Positions 48,724 through 49,045 of a stretch of 49,045 nt of DNA are shown here, in pieces. Every line of letters starts with the position of its first letter. Position 1 is the stretch's first letter. The translations under genes were made by a program, and so were the position numbers. The DNA is taken from assembly GCA_041749535.1 (NCBI GenBank), contig JBGTBE010000010.1:1-49045 (forward strand). The letters are read 5' to 3'. The notes under the pieces were generated by a model. That model searched no databases. It saw nothing but the letters and a program-made list of their open reading frames with translations, and was not told the origin of the DNA. This stretch comes from JBBQZU01 sp041749535. GTDB lineage: Bacteria > Bacteroidota > Bacteroidia > Flavobacteriales_D > Cryomorphaceae.

Positions 48724-49045
48724 TCATTCGGTGAGGAAAGTTATGGTCAGTTCGCCCGATTGATAGTTCCGAATATAGTCACCATCCAAAATGACTATTT
48801 GCCCTTTGTAACCATGCTGGTCGAACCTGACCATCGCACTGTCTTTTTTAAGCGCGTATTCAGAAGCTTTCGAAGCTAGCAATGCTGGATAGTATTGCGA
48901 CGCAAGCTTATTCAGATTGGGATTGTTGTGAATAAGGAATTGGGGATTGGTCACATCGCCGTTGAGCAGCACATCATAATGCCTGAAATTTTGCGGTATT
49001 TTGGAATACAGTTTAAAGGAAAAAAATGGGAATATCTCGGTGCCC
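48724..49045 (-). CDS. Partial hypothetical protein, 5' end outside the window
   Basis: The open frame runs off the right-hand edge; 106 residues are visible and the visible start of the frame is not a true start. The first visible part, FPFFSFKLYSKIPQNFRHYDVLL, is a stretch that I associate with small exported proteins encoded next to HTTM/DoxX-like membrane proteins. The rest is hydrophilic with mixed alpha/beta character and ends GELTITFLTE. With the membrane protein gene following 11-23 bases downstream, the two probably form a pair. The function is unknown. Confidence 0.6.
   Translation of the reverse strand, partial: GTEIFPFFSFKLYSKIPQNFRHYDVLLNGDVTNPQFLIHNNPNLNKLASQYYPALLASKASEYALKKDSAMVRFDQHGYKGQIVILDGDYIRNYQSGELTITFLTE

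Overview
The window comes from a member of the Bacteroidota, probably Flavobacteriales or a close relative. The evidence is: type IX secretion C-terminal sorting domains (35.2-36.1 kb and a fragment at 34.7-35.2 kb); promoters with the Bacteroidota -7 element TAnnTTTG and no clear Shine-Dalgarno sequences; lipoproteins, an outer-membrane barrel and a TonB/ExbB/ExbD/ExbD set; and an EttA-type ABC-F protein. Roughly 45 genes are visible, tightly packed and often overlapping by 1-13 bases. No tRNA, rRNA, CRISPR array or intact mobile element was seen.

Layout. 0-3.5 kb: thiolase, two lipoproteins and two very small membrane proteins. 3.8-6.5 kb (minus): TonB energy-transduction operon. 6.7-8.7 kb: ECF sigma factor, probable membrane anti-sigma factor and a DUF4097-like repeat protein, closed by a strong terminator. 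9.0-19.2 kb: a biosynthetic cluster consisting of a crotonyl-CoA carboxylase/reductase-like enzyme, a 2520-residue polyketide synthase (FAAL-ACP-KS-AT-degenerate DH-KR-ACP), a type II thioesterase and a phosphopantetheinyl transferase. 19.2-21.6 kb (minus): an MBOAT acyltransferase with an SGNH/DltD-like partner, convergent with the cluster. 21.9-24.2 kb: a BamE-like-motif protein and ettA. 24.3-27.0 kb (minus): an outer-membrane protein and two paralogous unknown exported proteins. 27.1-33.3 kb: TetR regulator plus a complete tripartite RND efflux operon. 33.5-36.1 kb: an accessory patch with a GspG-like membrane protein, a decayed PIN-toxin fragment, an orphan DUF433 antitoxin, a chimeric antitoxin/T9SS-cargo reading frame and a T9SS cargo. 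36.4-42.7 kb: housekeeping genes lpdA, phnA/yjdM, a 1-Cys peroxiredoxin, hisS and hutH, with a REP-like repeat cluster ahead of hisS. 42.7-46.9 kb (minus): an outer-membrane protein, an MscS channel and a DUF389 protein. 47.1-49.0 kb: an alpha/beta hydrolase and two genes of a membrane-protein pair cut by the window edge.

The most interesting part is the 9-19 kb cluster. A fatty-acyl-AMP ligase would load a free fatty acid onto the first carrier domain. One KS/AT/KR cycle would extend it by one unit and leave a beta-hydroxy group, because the dehydratase-like region has lost its catalytic motif. The acyltransferase has an unusual RAGH specificity motif, of the xAGH type associated with larger-than-malonyl extenders. 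The separate upstream reductase resembles the enzyme family that makes alkylmalonyl-CoA. Together these suggest, as inference, an alpha-branched or otherwise modified beta-hydroxy fatty acid or lipid. The next-door MBOAT/SGNH pair might transfer acyl groups onto or from a related product, but no shared transcription supports this.
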